Shown piece after piece: positions 35,705 to 43,753 of a stretch of 64,000 bases of DNA. Within the stretch, counting starts at the first letter, position 1; every line of letters starts with the position of its first letter. Both the position numbers and the translations under genes were made by a program. Source of the DNA: Thalassospira xiamenensis M-5 = DSM 17429 (GTDB lineage: Bacteria > Pseudomonadota > Alphaproteobacteria > Rhodospirillales > Thalassospiraceae); assembly GCF_000300235.2 (NCBI RefSeq), contig NZ_CP004389.1, forward strand, positions 124,001 through 188,000, in the 5' to 3' direction. The notes beneath the pieces were generated by a model. The model did not search any database, had not been told where the DNA came from, and worked only from the letters and a program-made list of their open reading frames with translations.

Positions 35705-36450
35705 GCAAGCGATCAAAAGGGATGGGGGGCCATCAGTCAGCACGAGCGAACAAGGATGAATGGCTCACGCCGCCAGCGCTGCTTCATGCCTTGGGTGAGT
35801 TCGATCTCGATCCATGTGCCCCGATTAAACGCCCCTGGAACACAGCAAAGACCCATTATACAGTCCTTGACGACGGGCTGCGGATGCCGTGGTTCAGACG
35901 CGTGTTTCTGAATGCGCCTTATGGAAACGCGCTGTGGCTATGGATGGAACGATTGGCGAAGCACGGAACTGGAACAGCGCTGCTGTTTGCGAGAACAGAA
36001 ACAAAGGGCTTCTCCAAATGGGTATGGGATGAAGCCACGGCGATTCTGTTTCTTAAAGGAAGGCTTCACTTTCACCACGTAAATGGGGACCGGGCGCCAC
36101 GCAATGCGGGAGCACCATCAGTTTTGGCAGCCTATGGCCAGTATGATGCTGACATGCTGATAGACAGTGGTTTGGAGGGCCAATTTGTGCCCTTGCGTGT
36201 TCCCCGGATATTTGCCATCGCCTGGAACCCAGCACACCAGAGCTGGCGCGAGATCATTGACCAGTTCACTCAGGGAGAGGGCGGGACCGTTAGTGTCGCT
36301 AAGCTTTATGAACTGGTACGGGGACACCCCAAAACGGGATCGAACAAGCACTGGAAAGCCAAGGTGCGACAAACCTTACAGAGAGGGCCGTTCACCCCGC
36401 TTGGCGAAGGGCGATGGAAAGCAAATACCTGTCAGCCGTGCGAAAAATAG
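35701..36450 (+). CDS. Phage-type DNA N6-adenine methyltransferase
   Basis: Orphan adenine methylase related to the phage DNA_N6_adenine (Dam-like) family. The N-terminal signature DEWLTPPALL, then EFDLDPCAP, and the catalytic motif NAPYG (near residue 75, N/D-PP-Y class) are visible, along with FLKGRLHFHHVNGDRAP, a family block. After about residue 175 a helical C-terminal region is added (YELVRGHPKTGSNKHWKAKVRQ). No restriction enzyme gene is adjacent, so protection from host restriction or gene control is more likely than a restriction-modification role. Confidence 0.8.
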   Translation: MSKRSKGMGGHQSARANKDEWLTPPALLHALGEFDLDPCAPIKRPWNTAKTHYTVLDDGLRMPWFRRVFLNAPYGNALWLWMERLAKHGTGTALLFARTETKGFSKWVWDEATAILFLKGRLHFHHVNGDRAPRNAGAPSVLAAYGQYDADMLIDSGLEGQFVPLRVPRIFAIAWNPAHQSWREIIDQFTQGEGGTVSVAKLYELVRGHPKTGSNKHWKAKVRQTLQRGPFTPLGEGRWKANTCQPCEK

Positions 36451-36484
36451 AATAGGGGGCCCAGAGTTTATCTGGCCCCCTATT
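36451..36484. terminator. Bidirectional terminator-like hairpin
   Basis: Long stem AATAGGGGGCC / GGCCCCCTATT with a 12-base loop between convergent genes. The T-tract is weak on both sides. Confidence 0.7.
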
Positions 36485-36504
36485 AAATTAGAAACGTCGC
36501 CAGC

Positions 36505-37722
36505 TTAAAGCGTCGGCTGGTCGTTTTCTGCCGGAGATGGAGGGGAATAATGAGACCGTTTTCTTGCGGTGACAACCGAGCTGATCTGGTCGGGAATATC
36601 CGATAGATGGGCTGCAAGAACGGACAGCTTTTCCAGCATGGTTTGCGGTCGAGCCTCATAGAGAGCCGGCAACTTTTTCTGAACGTGCACCGGTAATCTC
36701 GATAACGCCGCGTATGGGCAATCTTCCATCACAAACTGTACCCCGCGACGCAATTCATCTACACGCAAGCGCATGTCATCAGCTTCGATATTCTTAGCTT
36801 GAACAGCTTTGATCATGTCAGGCAACCCACACAGAACATAATCCCTGTATGTCTCCTGACGGATGGCTTTGGACGCTTCATGGTCACACGCAACCGCATG
36901 CAGGAGCCTCGGAAGGAAAGTATGAAGATCGTCGTAAGCGGCCTCGATGCTGTCTGCGTGCCCGATCGCACAATTTGTGTATTTCTGTGACCATGGCCAG
37001 GCGTCCGTGCCCGAGATGCTAAAGCACCCGTCGTTGAATTTAACCGTCAGATGATCCACCCCAGACAGGCGATCTTTGACGACGATTTCTTCAATGGAAC
37101 CGCAGACGCAGAACTCTTCATGCATTGAAAATTCTTCCAGGGCCGACTGAATTGGTTCCGTAGCGAGGAAACCATTCCGACCGCCAAAGGCAGGATACTC
37201 GTTAAGGGAAATGTCATCGCACAGCTCATCTTGTTCGGCGATGTATCCATCAACTTGCCGTTCGAATGCGACCAGCGCTAAACCGAACCAATTGTAGGGC
37301 GTCATGGTGTCGCTCAGATCGGCACCAACGTAATCGTCGGTTGCGACCGTAACGATCTGTGCAGCAGCTGGCAAAGCTGAAGGCAACCCTGTCCACTGAA
37401 GATGCATTGGATCAACACTGCCCTCCGACAGGGCATCTGAATAAATGGAGCAATCATCATCCAACGCATTCATCTCAAACTGATCGGCAACATGGAAAAT
37501 CTGAACAGTTTCACTTTTTGTGGCCAAGGAATTTTCACCGTGCTGATGAATATGTCCTACAACAAAACTGAACGATGTTCTGATGGCTGGCATCGTGAAG
37601 GACATGTTGCCATATAGCGGATATTGGGACGTTACCATCATCGGAGACGTCGTTTGAAGCAGCTCTTTGGCGGAATAAACAAAATCCCCGCGCGCATCGT
37701 ATGGGAAGACAGTTTTCATCAT
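36505..37722 (-). CDS. Unknown protein with shared promoter element
   Basis: A 405-residue protein, not recognised. The N-terminal third contains SFSFVVGHIHQHGENSLATK with a His cluster; the central part is acidic with FCVCGSIEEIVVKD; the C-terminal 130 residues are helical (SKAIRQETYRDYVLCGLPDM) and end in a Pro/Ser tail. There are two possible Met starts in tandem. The conserved GGTWAC element and TAATCT hexamer lie 33 bases upstream, linking it to the other genes of that set. Confidence 0.6.
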   Translation of the reverse strand: MMKTVFPYDARGDFVYSAKELLQTTSPMMVTSQYPLYGNMSFTMPAIRTSFSFVVGHIHQHGENSLATKSETVQIFHVADQFEMNALDDDCSIYSDALSEGSVDPMHLQWTGLPSALPAAAQIVTVATDDYVGADLSDTMTPYNWFGLALVAFERQVDGYIAEQDELCDDISLNEYPAFGGRNGFLATEPIQSALEEFSMHEEFCVCGSIEEIVVKDRLSGVDHLTVKFNDGCFSISGTDAWPWSQKYTNCAIGHADSIEAAYDDLHTFLPRLLHAVACDHEASKAIRQETYRDYVLCGLPDMIKAVQAKNIEADDMRLRVDELRRGVQFVMEDCPYAALSRLPVHVQKKLPALYEARPQTMLEKLSVLAAHLSDIPDQISSVVTARKRSHYSPPSPAENDQPTL

Positions 37723-37755
37723 TTGGCCCGTTCGTGATTGTGTATCCTTCCCACA

Positions 37756-37787
37756 AGATTAACGTCAAATTATGTAACCAGATTTTT
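37756..37787 (-). promoter_or_regulatory. GGTWAC promoter element, copy 4
   Basis: Minus strand: AAAAATCTGGTTAC (37787-37774), 12 bases, then TAATCT (37761-37756), 33 bases before the ATG at 37722. Confidence 0.55.
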
Positions 37788-37832
37788 CATTATTCTGGCT
37801 CGGCACAAAATAATAGACGATGAGATTGATAT

Positions 37833-38297
37833 TTATTTTTGAGACGTATTTCTTGCGCGTTTAATTGAGCCAAGGCGCCGGTTGAGTGTCGCTCGTGAAA
37901 TTCCTGTCGCATACGCAATCTCGTTCACTGTTCCACCAAGCGGGTCGTGCCACAGTTTTTCGGCGAGAGCCCAAGCCTCTTCATTCGTTTCAGCAACGGT
38001 TGGGCGCCCCCGTCCGGACCGCCTGTTAAATCTAACGGGCGGATTGACGGGTGAAATTGCCTGAATTGATTGGCCGGAAAGAGCTTGATCAAGAGCCTTC
38101 AATAACTGAACACGGATCGCTTGATCAAGAAATTCCATTGTCAGCAAGTAGGAACGTAAGGCCACAGACGGCTCCGCGCCGCCCGATCGATGAAGCATTC
38201 TCGACATATGGGTTTCGGTCACGCCGATATGGCGCGCAGCTTGACGATGCGAAATACCCAATGCTTTCAGGCGCAATATTTCTGACGGAACACTCAT
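37833..38297 (-). CDS. DNA-binding protein with two HTH motifs
   Basis: A 154-residue likely transcription factor. The N-terminal HTH is ALGISHRQAARHIGVTETHM; the C-terminal domain is GRPTVAETNEEAWALAEKLW, DPLGGTVNEIAYATGISRAT, LNRRLGS. This C-terminal domain is paralogous to that of the recombinase-like protein at 54091 (GRP, AET, LW.DP.GGT, EI..ATG and TL.R.L are shared), and both resemble the DNA-binding domain of serine resolvases. It is divergent from the cytosine methyltransferase gene, with two TTTTTGTAT words between them, and probably controls that promoter. Confidence 0.7.
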   Translation of the reverse strand: MSVPSEILRLKALGISHRQAARHIGVTETHMSRMLHRSGGAEPSVALRSYLLTMEFLDQAIRVQLLKALDQALSGQSIQAISPVNPPVRFNRRSGRGRPTVAETNEEAWALAEKLWHDPLGGTVNEIAYATGISRATLNRRLGSIKRARNTSQK

Positions 38298-38335
38298 TGA
38301 GGCTTTATGCCTTATCGAAAGTTTTACCTCAAGTT

Positions 38336-38390
38336 GATTTTTTGTATTGATCCATTATTTTACTTCATGTAAATGTTTTTGTATCAAAAT
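38336..38390. promoter_or_regulatory. Divergent control region with TTTTTGTAT repeats
   Basis: TTTTTTTGTATTGATC (about 38336-38350) and TTTTTGTATCAAAATATC (from about 38376) form imperfect direct repeats about 39 bases apart between the HTH gene and the cytosine methyltransferase gene. They resemble the arms of the inverted repeat at 54730-54778. Confidence 0.5.
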
Positions 38391-38411
38391 ATCACATCCG
38401 GGTAACAGCGA

Positions 38412-39317
38412 ATGATCATCACGGTGAATTCTTTCTTCTCAGGCGCAGGCCTGTTTGACATTGGACTCATCGAAGGGGGACTTCAGATCAACAAGGCATT
38501 CGAACTCGACCAAAAAGCTTGCGAGACTTATCGAGCAAACCTTGGAGATCACATAGAGCACTGTGATGTAACGCAGACGACTGTTGAGGATAACAGCCAG
38601 TGCCACGGAATGATTTTCACCTATCCCTGTAACCGGTACTCAACAATTGGCGATATTCATGGCGTCCGCACAGGTGATGATCTGTTCGCCCACGCCCTTC
38701 GATTTATCGCTATCGGAGCTCCCGAATTTTATGTTGTGGAGAACGTCGTTGGCATGCGCGTGTTTCCGGTCGTCATGGAAGCAATGACACGGCTGAAGCA
38801 ATACTACGTGCAAGTGTTCTGTCCAGTCCGATCAGACATGTGGCTGCCGCAGCGTCGCAATCGGCTGATCATCATTGGAACCAGGCGCCCATTCAATGTT
38901 CGAGCGCCTGAAGGATTTCGCAGAATGCGCTTAAGCGAAGTTTTTGAAGAAGGCGCGCGCGTAACGGTACCTGGATCAGTTTTGGCCCGACTGAATGGCA
39001 AATACAGGGATCTTCCAATTATTTCCGATCCTGCCAATGACGATATCGCGCCGGCTGCAGTTGCTCATTACGCCAAGGACAAGTCAACTCGACTGATTGT
39101 CGACAAGTCGTACCCGCTCGGTGTCCGACCTTACACAGTCAGGGAATATGCACGCCTTCAGGGCGTGCCTGACTGGGTCCAGTTTCCGGTGTCAGATACA
39201 GAAGCCTATCGCCAGATTGGCAATGGAGTGTCCGTCCCCGTCGGAATTTGGGTCGCCAAGGAAATGACCCGATACATGAACCAATCATCGCTCAACCCCA
39301 GTTTACCCATGAATTAA
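38412..39317 (+). CDS. DNA cytosine-5 methyltransferase
   Basis: C5-cytosine methylase of 301 residues. Motif I is FFSGAGLFDIGL, motif IV carries the catalytic cysteine as TYPCNRYS (variant of the usual PCQ.FS), motif VI is ENVVG, motif VIII QRRNR, and motif X is IGNGVSVPV near the C-terminus. The target-recognition region between VIII and X is very short. The altered motif IV keeps the Pro-Cys pair, so activity is plausible. It heads a rightward island with a small protein, a PAPS-reductase-like protein and another methylase; no restriction enzyme was seen. Confidence 0.85.
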   Translation: MIITVNSFFSGAGLFDIGLIEGGLQINKAFELDQKACETYRANLGDHIEHCDVTQTTVEDNSQCHGMIFTYPCNRYSTIGDIHGVRTGDDLFAHALRFIAIGAPEFYVVENVVGMRVFPVVMEAMTRLKQYYVQVFCPVRSDMWLPQRRNRLIIIGTRRPFNVRAPEGFRRMRLSEVFEEGARVTVPGSVLARLNGKYRDLPIISDPANDDIAPAAVAHYAKDKSTRLIVDKSYPLGVRPYTVREYARLQGVPDWVQFPVSDTEAYRQIGNGVSVPVGIWVAKEMTRYMNQSSLNPSLPMN

Positions 39318-39334
39318 CTCAACGAGGATCAACC

Positions 39335-39592
39335 ATGACTTACATCGCGAAACCTAAACCGTCTGCCATCAAATATAAAACTGAAATGGACGAAGTGCCT
39401 GTTCGGCACGCGACATATGGAGTGGCGATGCTTTACCGATCGAAGCCAGGAGCACAAGAAGGAACAATGGAGATCAACAATTCAAGGCTCACAGGCTTCC
39501 GATATGAGGGTTTGTTTTATTCCTTTATTTCGGACGAAGTTGGTGCGGCCTGTTATCGCCTCAACGATACGTTCATCTCGACCGACGGATGA
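39335..39592 (+). CDS. Small unknown protein in methylase island
   Basis: An 85-residue protein. The ATG at 39335 follows ACGAGGATC 7 bases upstream; the frame extends back into the methylase gene but that start is not credible. Strand-rich sequence including LTGFRYEGLFYSFIS, somewhat like short phage KTSC-type proteins. Seven bases before the next gene. Confidence 0.6.
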   Translation: MTYIAKPKPSAIKYKTEMDEVPVRHATYGVAMLYRSKPGAQEGTMEINNSRLTGFRYEGLFYSFISDEVGAACYRLNDTFISTDG

Positions 39593-39598
39593 GATGCC

Positions 39599-40672
39599 AT
39601 GACATTCCAATCATCCGCAGCCCGCGCAGGCTTCGAGGACATTCCGGCCTCAACGGTGACTGAGGGAAGCTCCTTCTTTTCTGCCGAGGAAATCGACGTC
39701 AGCCAATACGATCATATCATCCTTTGCATGTCCGGGGGAAAGGACTCAATTGCCTGCCTTCTCCATCTGATTGATATGGGAACTGACCTGGGCAAAGTGG
39801 AGCTTTGGCACCACGACGTAGACGGCCGGGAAGGATCAACCCTGATGGATTGGCCATTCATGGCCGACTATAATCGCCAGTTGGCAATGACATATGGATT
39901 ACCAATTTACTTCTCGTGGCTTGAAGGCGGTTTCGAAGGAGAAATGCTCAAAGAAAACTCTCACAGCCGGCCGCACTGGGTTGAAACACCTGATGGCCTG
40001 ATCAAACTGGATCGGGACACCGAGCGCGCAAAGCCCGGCACCCGCCGCAAATTTCCGCAAGTGTCGGCCAATCTCCAGACGCGTTGGTGCAGTTCGGCAT
40101 TGAAAATTGATGTCGGTCGTCGAGCACTCAATAATCAAACCCGATTTAACGGTAAAAGGGTTCTCTTCATTACTGGTGAAAGACGTGAAGAAAGCGCGAA
40201 CCGAGCCCATTACAATCAACTTGAACCGCATGCCTGTGATCGTCGTTCCGGGCGGAAAGCCCGACATGTAGACTCATGGCGTCCAGTCTTGCATTGGGAA
40301 GAAGATAGGGTTTGGGATGCGCTCAAACGGCATGGAGTCATTTCTCCAATCCCCTACCGGCTTGGCTGGGGGCGATCATCTTGCAAGAAGTGCGTTTTCA
40401 ACTCCTCAGTGATCTGGGCAACCTTGAACCATTATTTCCCAAGCAGCATTGATCCCATCGCCAACTACGAAACTCTCTTCGGCACCACGATTAGCCGCAG
40501 CAGGAAAAATGTCGTTGAACTCGCGAACAGCACAAGGCCTATCGAAATCAATGATCGGGAGGCTTTATTGCAAGCCACTCGATCAGACTATTATCTCCCA
40601 ATTATAGGCTCTGCCGACGCATGGCTATTGCCACCCGGCGCCTTTGAAAAGTCCGGATGCGGGCCGTCATAG
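39599..40672 (+). CDS. PAPS-reductase-family ATP pyrophosphatase
   Basis: Adenine-nucleotide alpha-hydrolase fold protein of the CysH/DndC superfamily, 357 residues. The PP-loop SGGKDS (residues about 46-51) binds ATP. RWCSSALKID and SSCKKCVFNS provide three cysteines in the positions that hold an iron-sulfur cluster in DndC-like members, with CGPS at the end as a possible fourth. It lacks the C-terminal ECGLH of assimilatory PAPS reductase, so sulfur assimilation is unlikely. Such proteins on phages and plasmids are usually uncharacterised; sulfur or nucleotide modification chemistry is inferred. No other dnd genes are present. Confidence 0.75.
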   Translation: MTFQSSAARAGFEDIPASTVTEGSSFFSAEEIDVSQYDHIILCMSGGKDSIACLLHLIDMGTDLGKVELWHHDVDGREGSTLMDWPFMADYNRQLAMTYGLPIYFSWLEGGFEGEMLKENSHSRPHWVETPDGLIKLDRDTERAKPGTRRKFPQVSANLQTRWCSSALKIDVGRRALNNQTRFNGKRVLFITGERREESANRAHYNQLEPHACDRRSGRKARHVDSWRPVLHWEEDRVWDALKRHGVISPIPYRLGWGRSSCKKCVFNSSVIWATLNHYFPSSIDPIANYETLFGTTISRSRKNVVELANSTRPIEINDREALLQATRSDYYLPIIGSADAWLLPPGAFEKSGCGPS

Positions 40673-40710
40673 TCATCGTTTCTAAACGAAGAGCAGCAGG
40701 AAAATCATAG

Positions 40711-41898
40711 ATGTCCGGAAGGCTTCCTTCACATAATCAGCTGGTTCTACCTTTATTGGAAGTTTGCAATGAGGCAGGCGGCCGCATCCACGCACAGGAT
40801 GCATACGCAGCGATTGAAGAGAAACTGTCTTTAACGCCGGCCGCACTCGAAATGACAGTGCGAGGCGGGGGAAACACGACAGTTTCCAAGTTCCACCATA
40901 GGGTCAGATGGGCCCGCCACCATGCTGTTGAAAGCGGCTTGTTGCAGTCTTCATCGCGAGGTGTTTGGGAACTGACTGCTGCGGCTGAAGATAAACTCTG
41001 CCGAAATCAAACTGGTATCGTTTTCACGATCTGGGAGACCGAGCTGGGGCAAGTTCTATGGGGAACTGCCGAGCAGGCGGCTGCAGTAATTGAACCCGGC
41101 AGCATCGATCTGGTCTACACGAGCCCGCCTTATCCGCTACTTCAACCCAAAGAGTATGGGAACCTGAACAGCTCAGATTGGCTCAAATGGATGGGTGATT
41201 TGGCGGAGCAATGGTCAGGTCTTCTCGCAGATACCGGAAGCCTGGTCGTGAACATTGGTTCGATTTCCGTGGCTGGTAAGCCTTTCAAAGACCCGTATGT
41301 TGCTCGTTTTGAGATCGATTTGATTGATCGACTTGGTCTGCACTTGGTCGACGAACACTTCTGGCACAATCCCGCCAAGCTGCCGGGGCCCGTGCAATGG
41401 GTTTCAGTCAAGAAGAAGCGACTTAAGAATTCGGTCGAGCATTTGCTTTGGTTCGCGAAGTCTGAAGATTTCAAGTCAAACAACGACAACGTTCGCGAAG
41501 CTGAGTCACCTCACACAACCAGATTCCGGAAAAACGCTCTTGAGAGTGGCAAGGGCCTCGGCCGTCGCCCCGGTGGGTCAGTCGCTGGAAAAGGCTTTTT
41601 GACATCGAACGGCACTTCGATCCCGTCAGTGCTCCAGGTGCAAGCTCACGAAGGACCCCATAGCGCTTATCGACGGGCATGCAAGGAGCATGACATCAGA
41701 CCGCACCCGGCCATTTCCCCGCTCGCACTACCGGACCGGTTTATTCGTCTCACCACTGAACCAGGCGACCTTGTCTATGATCCGATGGCCGGCTCTTTGG
41801 CCACTTGCTATGCCGCGGAACTGCTTAAACGTCGATGGATAGGCTCGGAACTGTCAGCACATTACATCGCTGGTGGAACACTTCGGTTTGGATCTTGA
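40711..41898 (+). CDS. N4-cytosine/N6-adenine DNA methyltransferase
   Basis: A 395-residue amino-methylase. The catalytic motif IV is TSPPYP near residue 132 (TSPPY is usual for N4-cytosine enzymes), and motif I comes later as DLVYDPMAGSLATCY, so domain order is beta-type (IV before I). The first 110 residues form a separate domain (HNQLVLPLLEVCNEAGGRIH.. FHHRVRWARHHAV) like the winged-helix Mrr-type N-domain seen in restriction proteins. It is third in the modification island. Confidence 0.8.
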   Translation: MSGRLPSHNQLVLPLLEVCNEAGGRIHAQDAYAAIEEKLSLTPAALEMTVRGGGNTTVSKFHHRVRWARHHAVESGLLQSSSRGVWELTAAAEDKLCRNQTGIVFTIWETELGQVLWGTAEQAAAVIEPGSIDLVYTSPPYPLLQPKEYGNLNSSDWLKWMGDLAEQWSGLLADTGSLVVNIGSISVAGKPFKDPYVARFEIDLIDRLGLHLVDEHFWHNPAKLPGPVQWVSVKKKRLKNSVEHLLWFAKSEDFKSNNDNVREAESPHTTRFRKNALESGKGLGRRPGGSVAGKGFLTSNGTSIPSVLQVQAHEGPHSAYRRACKEHDIRPHPAISPLALPDRFIRLTTEPGDLVYDPMAGSLATCYAAELLKRRWIGSELSAHYIAGGTLRFGS

Positions 41899-41995
41899 GA
41901 TATCTGATTTGGAGCAATGCTCATAAAAAATTCGGGGTATCAGATATTCTATCTAGACTGGAGTTGGGCTCAGAACACAATGAAGGTGCGCAAAA

Positions 41996-42424
41996 ATGAT
42001 CTCCTATGAAGCAAAAATTACCCGCCAGATGTTGCGAGACAACAGTGACACTCTTTTTGTGTTCGGCGACAATCTTATTCGTAGAGGCTTGGGCGGCCAG
42101 GCTCGGGAAATGCGAGGTGAGCCAAACGCTGTCGGCATCCCAACAAAACGGCTTCCCTCAATGGAACCGGAAGCATTCTTTACCGACCATGACTTTGAAA
42201 CATGGCGAGAACATTCGGCCAAAGACTGGGGCAGGCTATTGTCACATGTCAAGCGGGGTGGAAGAATTGTCATTCCTGCAGCAGGGATCGGTACAGGCCT
42301 CGCTCGACTTGAGGAGAATGCTCCAAAGATTGCCATTGCGATCCGTGATGGGATTGCCGTGCTTACGAAACTTGCAGCAGAGCAGGATCTAACTGCGATC
42401 GATAACGAACCCTCGCCTTTCTGA
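41996..42424 (+). CDS. DUF7831-like phage/plasmid protein
   Basis: A 142-residue protein with the pattern LFVFGDNLIRRGLGGQAREM, then GEPNAVGIPTKRLPSME and IPAAGIGTGLARLEENAP. This is a phage and plasmid family of unknown role (I believe DUF7831). The GDN, GGQA and GIGTGLA pieces recall macro-domain ADP-ribose binding loops, an inference. Given two ADP-ribosyltransferase-like proteins elsewhere in the window, an ADP-ribose link would be of interest. A degenerate GGTWAC-like element (AAAATTCGGGGTATC) lies near 41926-41941. Confidence 0.65.
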   Translation: MISYEAKITRQMLRDNSDTLFVFGDNLIRRGLGGQAREMRGEPNAVGIPTKRLPSMEPEAFFTDHDFETWREHSAKDWGRLLSHVKRGGRIVIPAAGIGTGLARLEENAPKIAIAIRDGIAVLTKLAAEQDLTAIDNEPSPF

Positions 42425-42510
42425 AATTTGTCGTGAATGCCTGCAACGACATCACACCTTTGACAAGCAAATTTGCAGCGCCTTTCCTCATGTTCGATGT
42501 TTGGTTTGTG

Positions 42511-42548
42511 CTCCAGTGAGCACTGGGGTGTTATTGACGGGTTATAAT
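42511..42548 (+). promoter_or_regulatory. Palindrome plus TATAAT promoter in ori region
   Basis: CTCCAGTG-AG-CACTGGGG (42511-42528) is followed by TATAAT (42543-42548). Downstream, AAGGAGG stands before TTG and a six-codon frame, so the transcript may be a leader or regulatory RNA for the origin. Confidence 0.45.
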
Positions 42549-42626
42549 AGAGGGTTAAGGAGGTTTCACTACTTGCAAAAATATGTGATATAACAGTGGC
42601 TTAAACTATAAAATAAGCGGTTCAAA

Positions 42627-42686
42627 ATAACTGATACCCCGCACAGATATAACTGTTCCCCCGCATTGTTATTCCTGAAACCCCGA
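42627..42686 (+). repeat. Iterons 1-3
   Basis: 16-base units starting at 42627, 42649 and 42671 (22-base period). First unit ATAACTGATACCCCGC; family consensus ATAWCTGATCCCCCGM. Confidence 0.85.
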
Positions 42687-42710
42687 ACGATGCTGTGGAG
42701 GTGGTAATTC

Positions 42711-42719
42711 TTATCCACA
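42711..42719 (+). promoter_or_regulatory. DnaA box
   Basis: Perfect TTATCCACA between the first two iteron groups. Confidence 0.75.
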
Positions 42720-42835
42720 GGTTGATTTTTCAGTGGGTGTTAATAGCCGTGTTATTGTTAGTGTTACGGGATGTCTGGCCTTTTTGATGACTCGGCGGTT
42801 TTGGGGCGGAAATGGATGTCATTATTGGACAAAAA

Positions 42836-42895
42836 ATATCTGAAACCCCGAATCAAAATATCTGATCCCCCGCAGCATTGTAACTAATCCCCCGA
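42836..42895 (+). repeat. Iterons 4-6
   Basis: Units start at 42836, 42858 and 42880, again with a 22-base period, for example ATATCTGATCCCCCGC. Confidence 0.85.
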
Positions 42896-42909
42896 ATCTC
42901 CATCAAAAG

Positions 42910-42918
42910 TTATCCACA
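42910..42918 (+). promoter_or_regulatory. DnaA box
   Basis: Perfect TTATCCACA, 15 bases after iteron 6. Confidence 0.75.
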
Positions 42919-43082
42919 GACACTATTCTTGGGATGATCAGAGGCCGTTTCTGTTGCCTCCAACACTAAGGCTATCAGGCATTCCATAAGCGATGGGCGA
43001 ATTGAGGATGTCGAGGACGGGGGGCAGAAGGCCGCAATACCCTTGGAAATACATGAAACAGTTCCGTCCAGCTGCACTTCAG

Positions 43083-43128
43083 ATAACTGATCCCCCGCAT
43101 TGGCAGCGATTGATAACTGTTCCCCCGA
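43083..43128 (+). repeat. Iterons 7-8
   Basis: Units start at 43083 and 43113 (30-base spacing): ATAACTGATCCCCCGC and ATAACTGTTCCCCCGA. Confidence 0.85.
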
Positions 43129-43279
43129 ACGCTGTGTTTGGGTACGTGGAGCAATGATCATACCCAGAGATCGAGCCATGCGATGCATGTTTTGGATCAG
43201 CGAACGCCTTGGATTGGTGTCTGCAGGTAGGCGCAAATGTCGGCTTTTCTGGCAGATCGGCCTTTCCATCACGAGAAAG

Positions 43280-43352
43280 ATAACTGATCCCCCGCATGAT
43301 AACCAATCCCCCGAAAGATAACCAATCCCCCGCAACATAACTGTTCCCCCGA
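43280..43352 (+). repeat. Iterons 9-12
   Basis: Units start at 43280, 43299, 43318 and 43337, a strict 19-base period. Two carry the variant core ACCAATCCCCCG. Confidence 0.85.
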
Positions 43353-43530
43353 ATACGTCTTGAACCCTGTTTGTCAGGGAGAGCCGTCAATTTGCAGGGT
43401 GCAGAATTAGATAATCAGGCCGTCCACTCTGTTGTCGAGCAGAAAATCAGAGGCAAATTGTCCCAAAACGGATATCTCAGCCTGATCAGCTCAGCATCTA
43501 CAGTTTTATACCCTGAAATCCCGGGCCAAA

Positions 43531-43565
43531 ATAACTGAAACCCCGCAGAATATCTGATCCCCCGC
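43531..43565 (+). repeat. Iterons 13-14
   Basis: Units start at 43531 and 43550 (19-base period). A degenerate copy may precede them near 43508. Confidence 0.8.
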
Positions 43566-43639
43566 AAGATTTTCCCGATATTCTAAAGAGATAGCTTTCA
43601 GCGTTTGCGAGTCGTAGGCACATAGGCCGAGCCTTGGAA

Positions 43640-43685
43640 ATATCTGATCCCCCGAAACCCTTTAAAAACATAACTAATCCCCCGA
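43640..43685 (+). repeat. Iterons 15-16
   Basis: Units start at 43640 and 43670 (30-base spacing), ending 68 bases before the initiator start, in position to repress its promoter. Confidence 0.8.
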
Positions 43686-43753
43686 AGCTTGACTCTTAGT
43701 CTGATCGTGAAAGACTGGATGATCTTAAATCTCGGGAACAGGCGGATTTACGC

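Larger units (their letters stand above)
42425..43753. other. Plasmid replication origin region (oriV)
   Basis: A 1.3-kb gene-free region directly before the initiator gene. It holds 16 same-direction iterons, two DnaA boxes, a palindrome-plus-promoter at 42511-42548 and AT-rich stretches. Minus-strand frames here are only iteron translations. This makes it the vegetative origin, probably also controlling initiator expression. Confidence 0.85.

Noticed and set aside
39599..40672. Dnd phosphorothioation system
   Set aside because: Only a DndC-like protein is present; dndA, B, D, E and the restriction genes are missing in the window.
39599..40672. Assimilatory PAPS reductase (cysH)
   Set aside because: The C-terminal ECGLH motif is missing and the neighbours are DNA methylases.
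35701..41898. Restriction-modification system
   Set aside because: Three methylases are present but no endonuclease, specificity or translocase gene was found nearby.
42910..43390. Minus-strand open frames in the origin region
   Set aside because: Their repeated GGSVI-like pieces are translations of the iterons; there is no ribosome site or domain.
42627..43685. CRISPR-like array of short repeats
   Set aside because: The 16-base units have only 3-14 base gaps within groups, unequal groups and lie next to a replication initiator and DnaA boxes, so they are iterons.
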